Source: JALZOC01 sp035758845 | GTDB lineage: Bacteria > Acidobacteriota > Vicinamibacteria > Vicinamibacterales > 2-12-FULL-66-21 | Reading direction: 5' to 3' | Length of the DNA: 45,330 nt | Assembly (NCBI GenBank): GCA_035758845.1 | Contig: DASTVZ010000080.1 | Location: forward strand, 1-45,330 | Shown: positions 10,083 through 19,515 of the stretch, piece after piece | Numbering within the stretch: position 1 is the stretch's first letter | Layout of the letters: every line of letters begins with the position of its first letter | The notes under the pieces: generated by a model | Databases searched by the model: none | What the model was told of the DNA's origin: nothing | Seen by the model: only the letters and a program-made list of their open reading frames with translations | Program-made: the position numbers and the translations under genes

Positions 10083-10127
10083 GAGAAACGGGAGATTATC
10101 TTTTTGCTCTCGTTTCTCCCGTTTCTC
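10083..10127. repeat. Inverted repeat with 13-bp perfect arms at convergent junction
   Basis: GAGAAACGGGAGA (10083-10095) pairs exactly with TCTCCCGTTTCTC (10115-10127). The right side is also a 9-bp direct repeat (CGTTTCTCC twice, then TGTTT). It lies between the four-module gene (stop 10068) and the HIT gene (stop at 10096) and overlaps the last codons of the latter. It resembles a bidirectional intrinsic terminator, but the T-run (10101-10105) is in the loop rather than after the stem. Confidence 0.6.
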
Positions 10128-10680
10128 CTGTTTGAATTGCGGACTCCCCTTCATACCGCGCTAATCTTTCAAAGATCGGTCGCAGCTTCGCCGCGCTGTC
10201 CGACAGTTCCTCCGGCAGCACCCTCGTCTGCCCCACAACGGTCATGAAGTTCGTGTCTCCTGACCAGCGCGGGACGATATGCATGTGCACATGATCCAGA
10301 ACGCCGGCGCCCGCCGGTTTGCCGAGATTGATGCCCATGTTCATGCCGTGCGGACTATACGCCTCGGCCAGCGCGAGCTCCGCTCGCCGGGTCAGCTCGA
10401 TCAATTCGCAGAGCTCTTCCGGGGTCGCGGCGGCCAACGATGGAATGTGCCGGTTGGGGACGACCATCAGGTGGCCGTTGTTGTAGGGATACAGATTCAG
10501 AATCACGTAGCAGGTGCGGCCACGAAAGACGATGAGCGACGACTGGTGAAACGTTGACTCGTCGTCGATCGTCGAGTCCGACGCACCGTTGTCAGCGAAC
10601 GCGTCACAAAAAATACAGCCCCTGGCTTCTCCCCCACTGAGAATGTAGGGAAGACGCCAGGGGCTCCACAATCGTTCCAT
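10096..10680 (-). CDS. HIT-family nucleotide hydrolase/phosphorylase (Ap4A-type)
   Basis: This 194-residue protein carries the histidine triad DHVHMHIVPRWSGD, in which HxHxH binds the nucleotide phosphate and the middle His is the nucleophile. The N-terminus has MERLWSPWRLPYI and CIFCD, the pattern of long HIT proteins related to Ap4A phosphorylases. YVILNLYPYNNGHLMVVPNRH is the expected strand-helix core. Dinucleoside polyphosphate or AMP-conjugate hydrolysis in the cytoplasm is inferred. It starts 3 nt after the HU/IHF stop, so it is almost surely the last gene of the rpsA-HU-HIT operon. Its C-terminal tail (TGETGETRAKR) is encoded within the inverted repeat and may be recent sequence. Confidence 0.9.
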   Translation of the reverse strand: MERLWSPWRLPYILSGGEARGCIFCDAFADNGASDSTIDDESTFHQSSLIVFRGRTCYVILNLYPYNNGHLMVVPNRHIPSLAAATPEELCELIELTRRAELALAEAYSPHGMNMGINLGKPAGAGVLDHVHMHIVPRWSGDTNFMTVVGQTRVLPEELSDSAAKLRPIFERLARYEGESAIQTGETGETRAKR

Positions 10681-10683
10681 CGT

Positions 10684-11043
10684 TTATACGCCGGCGATAT
10701 CCGGATCAACGCTGACTGGCGCGGCGGCGGGCGGCGCCGGGGGCGTCTCCGGCTCGCGATTGATCAGCTCTTTGAGCTCCTTGCCCGGCTTGAAATACGG
10801 GACCTTCTTGGGCGGCACATCGACCTTGTCGCCGGTCTTCGGGTTGCGCCCTTTCCTGGGTTCACGACGTCGCAAACGAAAGCTCCCAAACCCGCGCAGT
10901 TCGATTTTCTCTCCGCGATGCAGCGCGTCGATGATGCTCTTGAACACGGTGTCGACAATCACCTCGGAATGTTTCTTGGTGAGATCCGACACACGCGACA
11001 CCTCCTCGACGAGCTCCGCTTTCGTCATGCTGCCGTTGGTCAT
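10684..11043 (-). CDS. HU/IHF-family DNA-binding protein with Pro/Ala tail
   Basis: The 119-residue protein has a full HU/IHF fold: MTKAELVEEVSRVSDL, the dimer core FKSIIDALHRGEKIELRGFGSF, and the minor-groove arm RRREPRKGRNPKTGDKV ending in VPYFKPGKELK. A 24-residue extension follows (EPETPPAPPAAAPVSV), unusual for HU and probably disordered. AAGGGAG precedes the ATG at 11043; an internal ATG at 11028 is possible. Its place directly after rpsA matches IHF-beta (ihfB) in the cmk-rpsA-ihfB order of proteobacteria, so it may correspond to IHF-beta or to a homodimeric HU. A strict 10-bp repeat array fills the leader between rpsA and this gene. Confidence 0.93.
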   Translation of the reverse strand: MTNGSMTKAELVEEVSRVSDLTKKHSEVIVDTVFKSIIDALHRGEKIELRGFGSFRLRRREPRKGRNPKTGDKVDVPPKKVPYFKPGKELKELINREPETPPAPPAAAPVSVDPDIAGV

Positions 11044-11078
11044 ATGCTCGCTCCCTTTTGGTCGCTCGCCCGTGGATA

Positions 11079-11176
11079 GGTTCTGCGGGGTTCGGCTGGG
11101 TTCTTCCAGGTTCTACACGGTTCGTGGTGCGAACCTGGCAGAACCTTGTCGAACCTCGCAGAACCTTGCAGAACCC
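11079..11176. repeat. 10-bp-phased array, GGTTCTNCNN then GAACCTNGCA (rpsA-HU spacer)
   Basis: Forward units begin at 11079, 11089, 11099, 11109 and 11119, all GGTTC plus five variable bases. After a 6-base centre, reverse units begin at 11131, 11141, 11151, 11161 and 11171, all GAACC plus variable bases. The two halves are near reverse complements, giving an arm of about 46 bp. The array sits between the rpsA stop (11187) and the HU start (11043), in the same transcript. It could attenuate or terminate transcription, stabilise the rpsA 3' end, or bind protein at one helical face. Confidence 0.85.
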
Positions 11177-11186
11177 AGTGCTGGCC

Positions 11187-12953
<1,767 letters not shown>

Positions 12954-13041
12954 GCTAAACGGGTCCTCCTCGAACTTACTGACCGGATCTCAGCTCCGGC
13001 GGGCTGTAGAATTGCTCTGCGTTGATTGCGATAAGCAATAG

Positions 13042-13071
13042 AAGATACATCACTTAGAGGCCTGCAGTCAA
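13042..13071 (-). promoter_or_regulatory. Candidate rpsA promoter
   Basis: On the minus strand, TTGACT (13066-13071) and TATCTT (13042-13047) are separated by 18 nt, leaving a leader of roughly 80 nt before the rpsA ATG at 12953. This is among the better sigma-70-like matches in the window. The leader has room for autoregulation by S1, but I see no specific structure. Confidence 0.5.
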
Positions 13072-13128
13072 TCCGTTCGGCGCGCCGAGTCCAGGCTCGG
13101 CCGCCCTCACCGACAGGGGTCAAACGAC

Positions 13129-13929
13129 ATGGCCAAAAAAGCGTCACGGCGAAAGGCCGGTAGCTCTTCCGAAAAACGTTCCAGTAAAGGGCGGAAGCGG
13201 ACCCCGTCGAACAAACGTGCCGGCGCCGGGACGCGCGCGTCGGCCCGCAGCGTCGCCGGCAAGCGGCGCGTATCGACCGCCCGCCGGAAAGCCGGCGGCA
13301 AGACGGCCGGGGCTAAAAAGGCTGCGCGGAAGCGATCGCTGGCGCAGTTGCGGGCAGCCGGAGCGCGCGCGAAAACGCGCGCCGCAACTGGCCCTCGTGT
13401 CGGCGGCACTGGCATGGAACGCGAACTGGCGCAAACGCCTCAAGCGGGACGGTCGGTTCGTGGTCCAACGAATCCGATGCCGACCAAGCGATCGACCGGC
13501 ACGGCGGCGGGCGCGGGCAGCACCAAGCGCGCTCCTGGTCTCGAGCGTGAACGTAAACGGCTTCGAGAACTGGAAGAGGGTGTGCCGACACCGCCATCGA
13601 GCCTTGATCTCGATCGGCGTCCTTCGGCAGCGCGAAGTGGACGGCGTGAACTCCAGGAGAGCCGGCGCGAACATCCCGAAGTCAGTCCCGAGTTGACGGC
13701 AGGTGACGTCGACGCGGATTGGGAAGACGCGTACTCGGTTGGCGACGAAGCGCCCGGCGGCGACAATCCGACACCGGATCAGGACCGCGTCGACGACATC
13801 GGCAAAGCGTTGGGGGTTCAGTACGACGACAACGAGGAGCTGAAGGGGTCCGACAAGATCAGTCAGCGCGATCGTCACCGCTGGGAACTGGATCCGGCGT
13901 CGTCGGATGATTATCGGGATCGCGACTGA
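13129..13929 (+). CDS. DUF6335-like protein with histone-like basic N-terminus
   Basis: The 266-residue protein has two halves. Residues 1-85 are extremely Lys/Arg/Ala/Ser-rich (KKASRRKAGSSSEK, GKTAGAKKAARKRS), like histone H1 or chlamydial Hc tails. Residues 175-266 are acidic and ordered: SPELTAGDVDADWEDAYSVG, then DEAPGGDNPTPDQDRVDDIG, ending DRHRWELDPASSDDY. From memory the latter matches the DUF6335 family. AGGGG precedes the ATG. It lies on the opposite strand between cmk and rpsA, genes normally adjacent. Nucleic-acid binding through the basic tail is inferred; the role of the conserved half is unknown. Confidence 0.8.
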   Translation: MAKKASRRKAGSSSEKRSSKGRKRTPSNKRAGAGTRASARSVAGKRRVSTARRKAGGKTAGAKKAARKRSLAQLRAAGARAKTRAATGPRVGGTGMERELAQTPQAGRSVRGPTNPMPTKRSTGTAAGAGSTKRAPGLERERKRLRELEEGVPTPPSSLDLDRRPSAARSGRRELQESRREHPEVSPELTAGDVDADWEDAYSVGDEAPGGDNPTPDQDRVDDIGKALGVQYDDNEELKGSDKISQRDRHRWELDPASSDDYRDRD

Positions 13930-13930
13930 C

Positions 13931-14094
13931 TGCGGATTGCGGAATGATGATTGCGGATTTTGAGATTGTGGATTGTTGATTGAGATTGTGGATTGTTGAT
14001 TGCCGCTGAAATCGTCAATCGACAATCTCAATCCGCAATCGACAATCTCAATCCGCAATCGACAATCCACAAATCGGCAGTCGCCAATCCGCAT
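13931..14094. repeat. Heptad-type array with 20-bp units, GATTG / CAATC words
   Basis: A 20-mer TGAGATTGTGGATTGTTGAT is exactly duplicated (13961-13980 and 13981-14000). After a short centre, another 20-mer, GACAATCTCAATCCGCAATC, is exactly duplicated (14021-14040 and 14041-14060). ATTG or CAAT recurs every 7, 7 and 6 bp. The second half is close to the reverse complement of the first. It fills the gap between the DUF6335-like gene and the convergent cmk, and the word continues into the final codons of cmk. Confidence 0.85.
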
Positions 14095-14763
14095 TCAGCA
14101 ATCGATCTTCCGCCGCACAATCTCCATCACCCTCTCAACCGCGTCGTCGATCGACAGCGCGGTGGTATCAATCACTACGGCATCCTCTGCGACTGCCAGC
14201 GGCGACGCCGCTCGCGTCGTGTCACGGCGATCGCGTTCGGCCAACGCCGTGGCGACCTCCTGAATCGCAGTGGCTCCTTTCCCAGACGCATGCGCGGGAT
14301 CGGTGGCGCGACGTCGTGCGCGTTCTTCCGGCGACGCATCGAGATAGATCTTCACCTGCGCGCCAGGAAAGACCACGGTCCCGATGTCTCGTCCTTCCAT
14401 GACGGTGCCGCCACGTGACCCTAGCGCGCGCTGACGCTCGACGAGCACGCGACGCACCGCGGGCTGTCGGGCAACCACCGAGGCCGCGGCATCCATCTCC
14501 GGCGTCCGAATCGCGCGAGCGATGTCGTGCCCATCGACCACGACTCGTCCGTCGCTGACATCGAACTGCGCCTGCTCCGCGATCGCTGACACCGCCGCCT
14601 CGTCGCTCAAATCGATCCCGTCGTGAAGAGCCAGCCACGCGACCGCGCGATACATCGCACCCGTGTCGACGTGCCGAAAGCCGAGTCGCGTGGCGACCGC
14701 ACGGGCGATGGTGCCCTTGCCTGCCCCCGAGGGTCCGTCGATGGCGATGATCACTGCTTTCAT
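14095..14763 (-). CDS. cmk: Cytidylate kinase
   Basis: This 222-residue enzyme phosphorylates CMP/dCMP with ATP. The P-loop IDGPSGAGKGT is at residues 8-18, DTGAMYRAVAW at 33-43 is the CMP-binding segment, and EGRDIGTVVFPGAQVKIYLDAS with RARRR forms the core and LID region. The length is normal. In many bacteria cmk precedes rpsA; here they are separated by the oppositely oriented DUF6335-like gene. The last codons (KIDC and stop) lie in GATTG-word repeat sequence. The upstream region, shared with the alpha/beta hydrolase gene, holds GGATCC-word repeats. Confidence 0.96.
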   Translation of the reverse strand: MKAVIIAIDGPSGAGKGTIARAVATRLGFRHVDTGAMYRAVAWLALHDGIDLSDEAAVSAIAEQAQFDVSDGRVVVDGHDIARAIRTPEMDAAASVVARQPAVRRVLVERQRALGSRGGTVMEGRDIGTVVFPGAQVKIYLDASPEERARRRATDPAHASGKGATAIQEVATALAERDRRDTTRAASPLAVAEDAVVIDTTALSIDDAVERVMEIVRRKIDC

Positions 14764-14772
14764 AAACGTTGT

Positions 14773-14868
14773 CGGGATCCGGTACCCGGGATCCGATCTT
14801 CGACGATCCGTTCTTCAAACACGAATCGTCGAATAAGTCATATCCCTGATCCCGCACAACGGATCCCG
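14773..14868. repeat. GGATCC-word repeats and hairpin in a divergent promoter region
   Basis: GGATCC at 14775 and 14789 are 14 bp apart (two heptads). On the far side, TATCCC, TGATCCC and GGATCCC again keep 7-bp register (14840, 14847, 14861). Between them TTCGACGAT (14799-14807) pairs with ATCGTCGAA (14825-14833). This is one of only two divergent junctions with such an array, so it lies in the leaders of cmk and the hydrolase and may influence both. Confidence 0.6.
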
Positions 14869-14889
14869 GCGATATATTATCCGCCACGA

Positions 14890-16041
14890 ATGACTCGCAC
14901 ACGTACTACGGTCACCGGCCTCATTGCCGCGGCGCTCCTTCTCGGCGCCTGGGCATCGAACGGCTACCTTCGTGCCGCCGCCTTCGTCGTCCAGGCGTCT
15001 GGGATGCAGGGCTATGCGCGGAAGGCAGCGGCGATTGAAACCGGGACGTTCGACGAGCGCGCGCTGACGATTCCGTGGCGCGGCGGGCAGTTGCGCGCGC
15101 GGCTTTACGTTCCGCATGGGACGTCGGACCGCGCGATGGTGCTTGTCCCTGGCGTGCATGCGGCGGGCGTTGACGAACCCCGCCTCGTGCAGTTCGCGAA
15201 GGATCTCGCGTCGGTGCGACACACCGTCCTCACGGCGGAGCTCACCGACCTGACGCATTACCGCATCACGCCTCAGACGACCGACATGATTGAAGACGCG
15301 GCGTTGTGGCTCTCGGGTCAGCGCGAGTTCGCGCACGACGGCCGAGTCGGGATGATGGGCATCAGCTTCGCGGGCGGACTCTCGATCGTCGCCGCCTCCC
15401 GTGAATCACTGCGCGGCCGTGTGGCGTTCGTGATGTCGTTTGGCGGTCATGGCGACCTGCCACGAACGCTGCGCTATCTCTGCACGGGGGTCCAGCCCGA
15501 CGGCTCGAAGCGGCCGCCGCACGACTACGGCGTGGTGATCATTCTTCTGAGCGTTGCGGATCAGGTGGTGCCGCCAGATCAGGTTGAGCCGCTGCGAAAC
15601 GCGATCCTGACCTATCTCGAAGCGTCGCGTCTCGATCTGGTCGACAAGAACGAATCATGGAATACGTTCCAGCGAGCCCGCGCGATGACGGCATCGCTGC
15701 CGGAGCCGTCGAAGACGCTGATGGGATATGTCAACGACCGCGACGTCAACCACCTCGGCCCGATACTGCTGCCGCACGTGACCAAGCTGGGGGACGACCG
15801 CGAACTGTCGCCGGCCACCCAGGCGGCGCCAGGCGCGCCGGTGTATTTGCTTCACGGCACGGACGACAACGTCATTCCTGCGATCGAGTCGTCCCTCCTC
15901 GCTGACACGCTCCGTGGCCGTGGCGTCGAGATCCATCAACTGGCCACGCCGCTGATCACGCACGCGGAAGTCGATCGATCGGCCACTGCAGCCGCGATGT
16001 TGAAGCTGGTGGGGTTCTGGGCGGGTGTGCTGGGAGAGTGA
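14890..16041 (+). CDS. Alpha/beta hydrolase, membrane-anchored or exported
   Basis: The 383-residue protein has an N-terminal hydrophobic segment (TGLIAAALLLGAWA, residues 9-22) that could be a signal or anchor. The hydrolase core has strand RAMVLVPGVHAAG, the nucleophile elbow MMGISFAGG (Ser with a G-x-S-x-A variant), an Asp after the sixth strand in LLHGTDDNVIP, and a late His in LITHAEV, giving a plausible Ser-Asp-His triad. It resembles dienelactone-hydrolase-like esterases in layout. The substrate is unknown. I chose ATG 14890, as any longer start reads through repeat DNA. It is convergent with the pseudouridine synthase. Confidence 0.8.
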   Translation: MTRTRTTVTGLIAAALLLGAWASNGYLRAAAFVVQASGMQGYARKAAAIETGTFDERALTIPWRGGQLRARLYVPHGTSDRAMVLVPGVHAAGVDEPRLVQFAKDLASVRHTVLTAELTDLTHYRITPQTTDMIEDAALWLSGQREFAHDGRVGMMGISFAGGLSIVAASRESLRGRVAFVMSFGGHGDLPRTLRYLCTGVQPDGSKRPPHDYGVVIILLSVADQVVPPDQVEPLRNAILTYLEASRLDLVDKNESWNTFQRARAMTASLPEPSKTLMGYVNDRDVNHLGPILLPHVTKLGDDRELSPATQAAPGAPVYLLHGTDDNVIPAIESSLLADTLRGRGVEIHQLATPLITHAEVDRSATAAAMLKLVGFWAGVLGE

Positions 16042-16045
16042 ATCG

Positions 16046-16073
16046 CACCGGGATCCGGTGTCCGGGATCCGGG
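16046..16073. repeat. GGATCC heptad element at convergent junction
   Basis: Between the hydrolase stop (16041) and the pseudouridine synthase stop (16078), GGATCC occurs at 16051 and 16065, 14 bp apart, in the frame CACCG-GGATCCG-GTGTCCG-GGATCCG-GG. CACCGG and CCGGTG can pair around GAT. No U-tract is present. Confidence 0.6.
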
Positions 16074-16077
16074 CTCG

Positions 16078-16815
16078 CTACTTCGCAGCTCTTTTCAGCG
16101 CCGCTACTTCCTTGGCATCCAAGTCACGAAATTCACCCGGCCGAATGCGCTCATCCGTGATTGGACCGATCCGCACACGCTTCAACCGATCGACAGGATG
16201 GCCGATTGCTTCGCACATGTTGCGCACCTGCCGGTTCCGTCCTTCTTTGACGACGATCGACACGATCGCATGATCGGCATCCTTCGCGTGGACGACATTC
16301 AACAGCTTCACCTCGGCAGGCCGCGTGCGGCGTCCGTCAATGACAATCCCTTTCGAGAGCCGGTCCAGATCGTGCTCATCGGGCACGCCGAGAACCTTGA
16401 CCTGGTATTCGCGCTCGACCTCGTGACTGGGATGCGTCAAGCGGGCCGCGAGATCACCATCGCTCGTCAGCAGCAGCAGACCTTCCGAATCGTAGTCGAG
16501 CCGGCCAACCGGATACACGTAGTCGCGTATTCCACCTTTCGACAGCAAGTCGATGACGGTCGGCCGTCGCTGCGGATCGGAGCGGCTGACGATATAACCG
16601 CGCGGTTTGTAGAGAAGGAGATAAAGGCGGCGAGTGGCAGGCTTGAGCCGGCGACCATCGACCCGAATGTCGTCGGTGTCGGGATCGGCCTTCGATCCGA
16701 GCTCGGTGACCGGCTTACCGTTTACGCTGACGCGCCCGTCTCTGATGTAGGACTCTGCCGCACGGCGCGACGCAATGCCAGCGGCCGAAAGAATTTTTTG
16801 AAGCCGCTCACGCAC
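16078..16815 (-). CDS. rluB: Pseudouridine synthase, RsuA/RluB family
   Basis: This 245-residue protein has an N-terminal S4 RNA-binding domain (LQKILSAAGIASRRAAESYI, VNGKPVTEL) and the RsuA-type catalytic domain, with the catalytic Asp in VGRLDYDSEGLLLL. The motif EGRNRQVRNMCEAIGHPV is typical of RluB/RsuA. It makes pseudouridine in 23S (RluB) or 16S (RsuA) rRNA; the scpA-scpB-rluB order favours RluB. It starts with GTG at 16815, 72 bases after the scpB stop, with a short repeat array between. It is likely the last gene of the uvrC/trpS-scpA-scpB block. Confidence 0.9.
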   Translation of the reverse strand: MRERLQKILSAAGIASRRAAESYIRDGRVSVNGKPVTELGSKADPDTDDIRVDGRRLKPATRRLYLLLYKPRGYIVSRSDPQRRPTVIDLLSKGGIRDYVYPVGRLDYDSEGLLLLTSDGDLAARLTHPSHEVEREYQVKVLGVPDEHDLDRLSKGIVIDGRRTRPAEVKLLNVVHAKDADHAIVSIVVKEGRNRQVRNMCEAIGHPVDRLKRVRIGPITDERIRPGEFRDLDAKEVAALKRAAK

Positions 16816-16824
16816 ACCCTAATG

Positions 16825-16887
16825 TTAATTGGTGAATTGGTGAAGTGAAGCGGATTCAGCAATTCGCAAATTCACCAACTCACTCAT
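16825..16887. repeat. GGTGAATT-word inverted array between scpB and rluB
   Basis: TTAATTGGTGAATTGGTGAAG on the left (8-bp repeat AATTGGTG) faces AATTCGCAAATTCACCAACTC on the right, giving an imperfect stem. It lies within the minus-strand transcript between the scpB stop and the rluB start, so it could set different expression of the two genes. Confidence 0.5.
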
Positions 16888-17544
16888 TCAATGCACGGTT
16901 TCATCCGAGACTGAAAGGCTCTCGTCGGCAATTGCGGACTCAGGCACTTCGGCCTGCGACTCGAACGGAAGCGTGCTCGTCTCGGCAGTCGGCTCGGTCA
17001 GTGCCGTCGGCAATTCGAAACCGAGCGCATCCGACATCTCCTCCACCTTCGGAAGATCGGCCAAGTCGTTCAGCCCGAACCGGTCCAGGAACTCTCTCGT
17101 CGTCGCGTACATAAACGGGCGGCCGATCACCTGCTTGCGCCCTACGGTCTTGATCAAATGGCGCTCGACGAGCGTCGTCAACACCCCGCCGCTACTGGTG
17201 ACGCCGCGAATCTCGGCGATCTCGGGAGCGGTAATCGGCTGTTTGTAGGCGATGACTGCGAGCGTCTCGAGCGCCTGGACCGACAACTTCTGCGTCGTTC
17301 GCTCGTGAAACAACTTGCGAACCCATTCGTGGAGTTCGGCACGCGTGACGATCTGATAGCCGCCAGCGACTTCGACGATCTGCAATCCGCCGGGACGTTC
17401 GTAGTCGGCCTTCAGCGATTCAAGCGCCGCCTGCACATCCTCGCGCGGTTCGCCATCGAGAAGCTTGTACAAGGTCTTGGGTGTGATCGGTTCAGGCGAA
17501 GCAAAGATCAGCGCTTCGACAATCGGTTTCAAATGGTCAGACAC
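16888..17544 (-). CDS. scpB: Segregation and condensation protein B
   Basis: The 218-residue protein is a kleisin-associated winged-helix partner of SMC-ScpA, needed for chromosome compaction and segregation. It begins LKPIVEALIFASPEPIT and contains the conserved LSVQALETLAVIAYKQPIT and EIRGVTSSGGVLTTLVERHLI blocks of two winged-helix domains. The tail (about residues 175-218) is acidic and Glu/Thr/Ser-rich, as often seen. It starts 3 nt after the scpA stop, so it is translated from the same message. Confidence 0.96.
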   Translation of the reverse strand: MSDHLKPIVEALIFASPEPITPKTLYKLLDGEPREDVQAALESLKADYERPGGLQIVEVAGGYQIVTRAELHEWVRKLFHERTTQKLSVQALETLAVIAYKQPITAPEIAEIRGVTSSGGVLTTLVERHLIKTVGRKQVIGRPFMYATTREFLDRFGLNDLADLPKVEEMSDALGFELPTALTEPTAETSTLPFESQAEVPESAIADESLSVSDETVH

Positions 17545-17547
17545 GAT

Positions 17548-18426
17548 CTACTCGCTTTCGCTACTTTTTGCGATTGCCGGGACGGGCTCATCCTCCCGCA
17601 CAGTGTTCTGAACCGCGACTTCATGAGCGTGCCGTTGTTCGGGATCGAGCAGTGGCTTCGGCGCATCCGCGGGACGCGCACGCTTGTAGACCCGGATTGG
17701 ACCAAGCGCCCCCGACTGGAAAACACGAATCAGTTTCAGCCGGATCATTTCCAGCATCGCCAGGAACGTGACGACGATGCCGGGGCGGCTCTGAACGTCG
17801 GCGAAAAGATCCTCGAAGCCGCACGCTTCGGTTTCGGAGAGCTTGGACATCAGCTGCTCGATTCGATCCTCGATCGAAATCTGCTCACTGGGAAGATACA
17901 CCTTGGGCCGCTGCTTCGCCCGTTCGACGACAGTGCGGAAGGCCGCGATCAGGCTGAAAAGATCGACCTCGATCTCCGGCTCGGGCGCCTCGCCCGCAAT
18001 TTCAGCAATCGGACCATCAGGGCGCGTCCACTGCGCGCTGCGAAGGGTCTCCCGCTCGTGCAACAACTCCGCGGCCGCCTTGAACTTCTGGTGCTCGAGA
18101 AGACGGCGGACGAGTGCTTCGCGCGGATCCTCGTCGGGATCCTCCTGCGTCGGGTCGATGCGGGGCAGCAACATCCGCGACTTGATGTGAATCAGCGTTG
18201 CCGCCATCACCAGGAACTCGCCCGCCACGTCGAGGTTCAGCTCCTGCATCATGTCGATGTAGCCGAGATACTGCTCGGTAATGACCGCAATCGGGATGTC
18301 GTAGATATCGACCTGATGCTGCTTGATCAAGTGCAGCAGCAGATCGAGCGGCCCCTCGAACTTATCGAGCCTGACCGGGTAGGCCTCGAGGATCGACGCG
18401 AACTCAAAGTCCTGTTGGTATTCCAT
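17548..18426 (-). CDS. scpA: Segregation and condensation protein A (kleisin)
   Basis: The 292-residue kleisin bridges SMC heads. Its N-terminus YPVRLDKFEGPLDLLLHLIKQHQVDI and VAGEFLVMAATLIHIKSRMLLP are family hallmarks; the C-terminal winged helix includes IVVTFLAMLEMIRLKLIRVF. It overlaps the end of trpS by 23 nt and is followed 3 nt later by scpB, so the three are very probably one operon. The C-terminal 35 residues (RPADAPKPLLDPEQRHAHEV onward) extend past the usual end. Confidence 0.95.
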   Translation of the reverse strand: MEYQQDFEFASILEAYPVRLDKFEGPLDLLLHLIKQHQVDIYDIPIAVITEQYLGYIDMMQELNLDVAGEFLVMAATLIHIKSRMLLPRIDPTQEDPDEDPREALVRRLLEHQKFKAAAELLHERETLRSAQWTRPDGPIAEIAGEAPEPEIEVDLFSLIAAFRTVVERAKQRPKVYLPSEQISIEDRIEQLMSKLSETEACGFEDLFADVQSRPGIVVTFLAMLEMIRLKLIRVFQSGALGPIRVYKRARPADAPKPLLDPEQRHAHEVAVQNTVREDEPVPAIAKSSESE

Positions 18427-19411
18427 AGTGCAGTTTCACGGCGCTGCGAACCCGCTCCATCGTTTCCTGAGCGATCGCGCGCGCTTTCTTCGATCCTTCA
18501 TGCAGCACGTCGCCGAGCGTTGACGGGTTCGTCAGCACCTGCGCGCGTCGAGCGCGCATCGGTTCGAGATGCGCGTTCAGCGCCTTGGCAAGCTTCGTCT
18601 TCACTTCGACGTCGCCGACTTTGCCGGCGCGATAGCGCGTCTTCAGATCGTCGACCTCTGCTTTGTCGGGGTTGAACGCATCGTGATACGTGAAGACTGG
18701 ATTCCCTTCGACTGTTCCGGGGACATCGGCCCGAATCCGCTTCGGGTCGGTATACATCTGCATGACCTTCTTTCGAACCGTCTCGGCGTCGTCCGAAAGA
18801 TTGATCGTGTTGCCGTAGCTCTTGGACATTTTCCGGTTGTCCAGACCAGGGAGTCGCGGGAACGTCGTGAGCAGCGGTTTCGGTTCGACGAAGAGTTCGC
18901 CGAAAAAGTTGTGGAAGCGGCGGACGATTTCGCGACTCAGCTCGAGATGCGGGACTTGATCTTCGCCGACCGGCACAAAATGCGCGTTGTACATGATGAT
19001 GTCGGCGGTCTGCAGCAACGGATACCCGAGAAAGCCAAGTGTCGACAGGTCCTTCTCGGCGAGCTGTTCCATCTGCTCTTTGTAGGTCGGCACACGCTCG
19101 AGCCAGGGGATAGGAACGGTCATCGAGAGCAACAGAAACAGTTCCGCGTGCTCGGGAACCAGCGATTGAATGAACAGGGTCGTCCGTTCCGGATCGAGAC
19201 CGGCGGCAATCCAGTCGGCCGCCATGTCGTAGGCACTCGAGACGATTTCGGACGTGTCCGCGTAGTCGCTGGTCAGCGCGTGCCAATCGGCGACGAAATA
19301 AAAGCAATCGTACTGATCCTGAAGCGCGGCCCAGTTATTCAACGCCCCGACGAGATGCCCGAGGTGCAACTTCCCAGTCGGGCGCATGCCCGAAACCACG
19401 CGAGGCTTCAT
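18404..19411 (-). CDS. trpS: Tryptophanyl-tRNA synthetase
   Basis: This class I synthetase of 335 residues charges tRNA-Trp. The HIGH-type motif is GKLHLGHLVGAL near residues 13-24 and the KMSKS loop is RKMSKSYGN. PVGEDQVPHLELSREI is also conserved. The length is typical of bacterial TrpRS. Its 3' end overlaps scpA by 23 nt. Between uvrC and trpS is a 104-base spacer with a small stem (ATACGG/CCGTAT at 19485-19507) that could be a weak terminator for uvrC. Confidence 0.97.
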   Translation of the reverse strand: MKPRVVSGMRPTGKLHLGHLVGALNNWAALQDQYDCFYFVADWHALTSDYADTSEIVSSAYDMAADWIAAGLDPERTTLFIQSLVPEHAELFLLLSMTVPIPWLERVPTYKEQMEQLAEKDLSTLGFLGYPLLQTADIIMYNAHFVPVGEDQVPHLELSREIVRRFHNFFGELFVEPKPLLTTFPRLPGLDNRKMSKSYGNTINLSDDAETVRKKVMQMYTDPKRIRADVPGTVEGNPVFTYHDAFNPDKAEVDDLKTRYRAGKVGDVEVKTKLAKALNAHLEPMRARRAQVLTNPSTLGDVLHEGSKKARAIAQETMERVRSAVKLHYGIPTGL

Positions 19412-19515
19412 TCAGTCGTGCTGATTTTCGGTTCGCAGAAAGAGTGACGAAGCGCAGGCATGCGTGCGCCAGACGATGAAGAGAATACGGTAAAAGCGCC
19501 GCCGTATCAAGGATT

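Noticed and set aside
13931..14094. Possible CRISPR or attachment site
   Set aside because: 20-bp exact duplications but no spacers, no integrase, and the pattern belongs to the heptad class.
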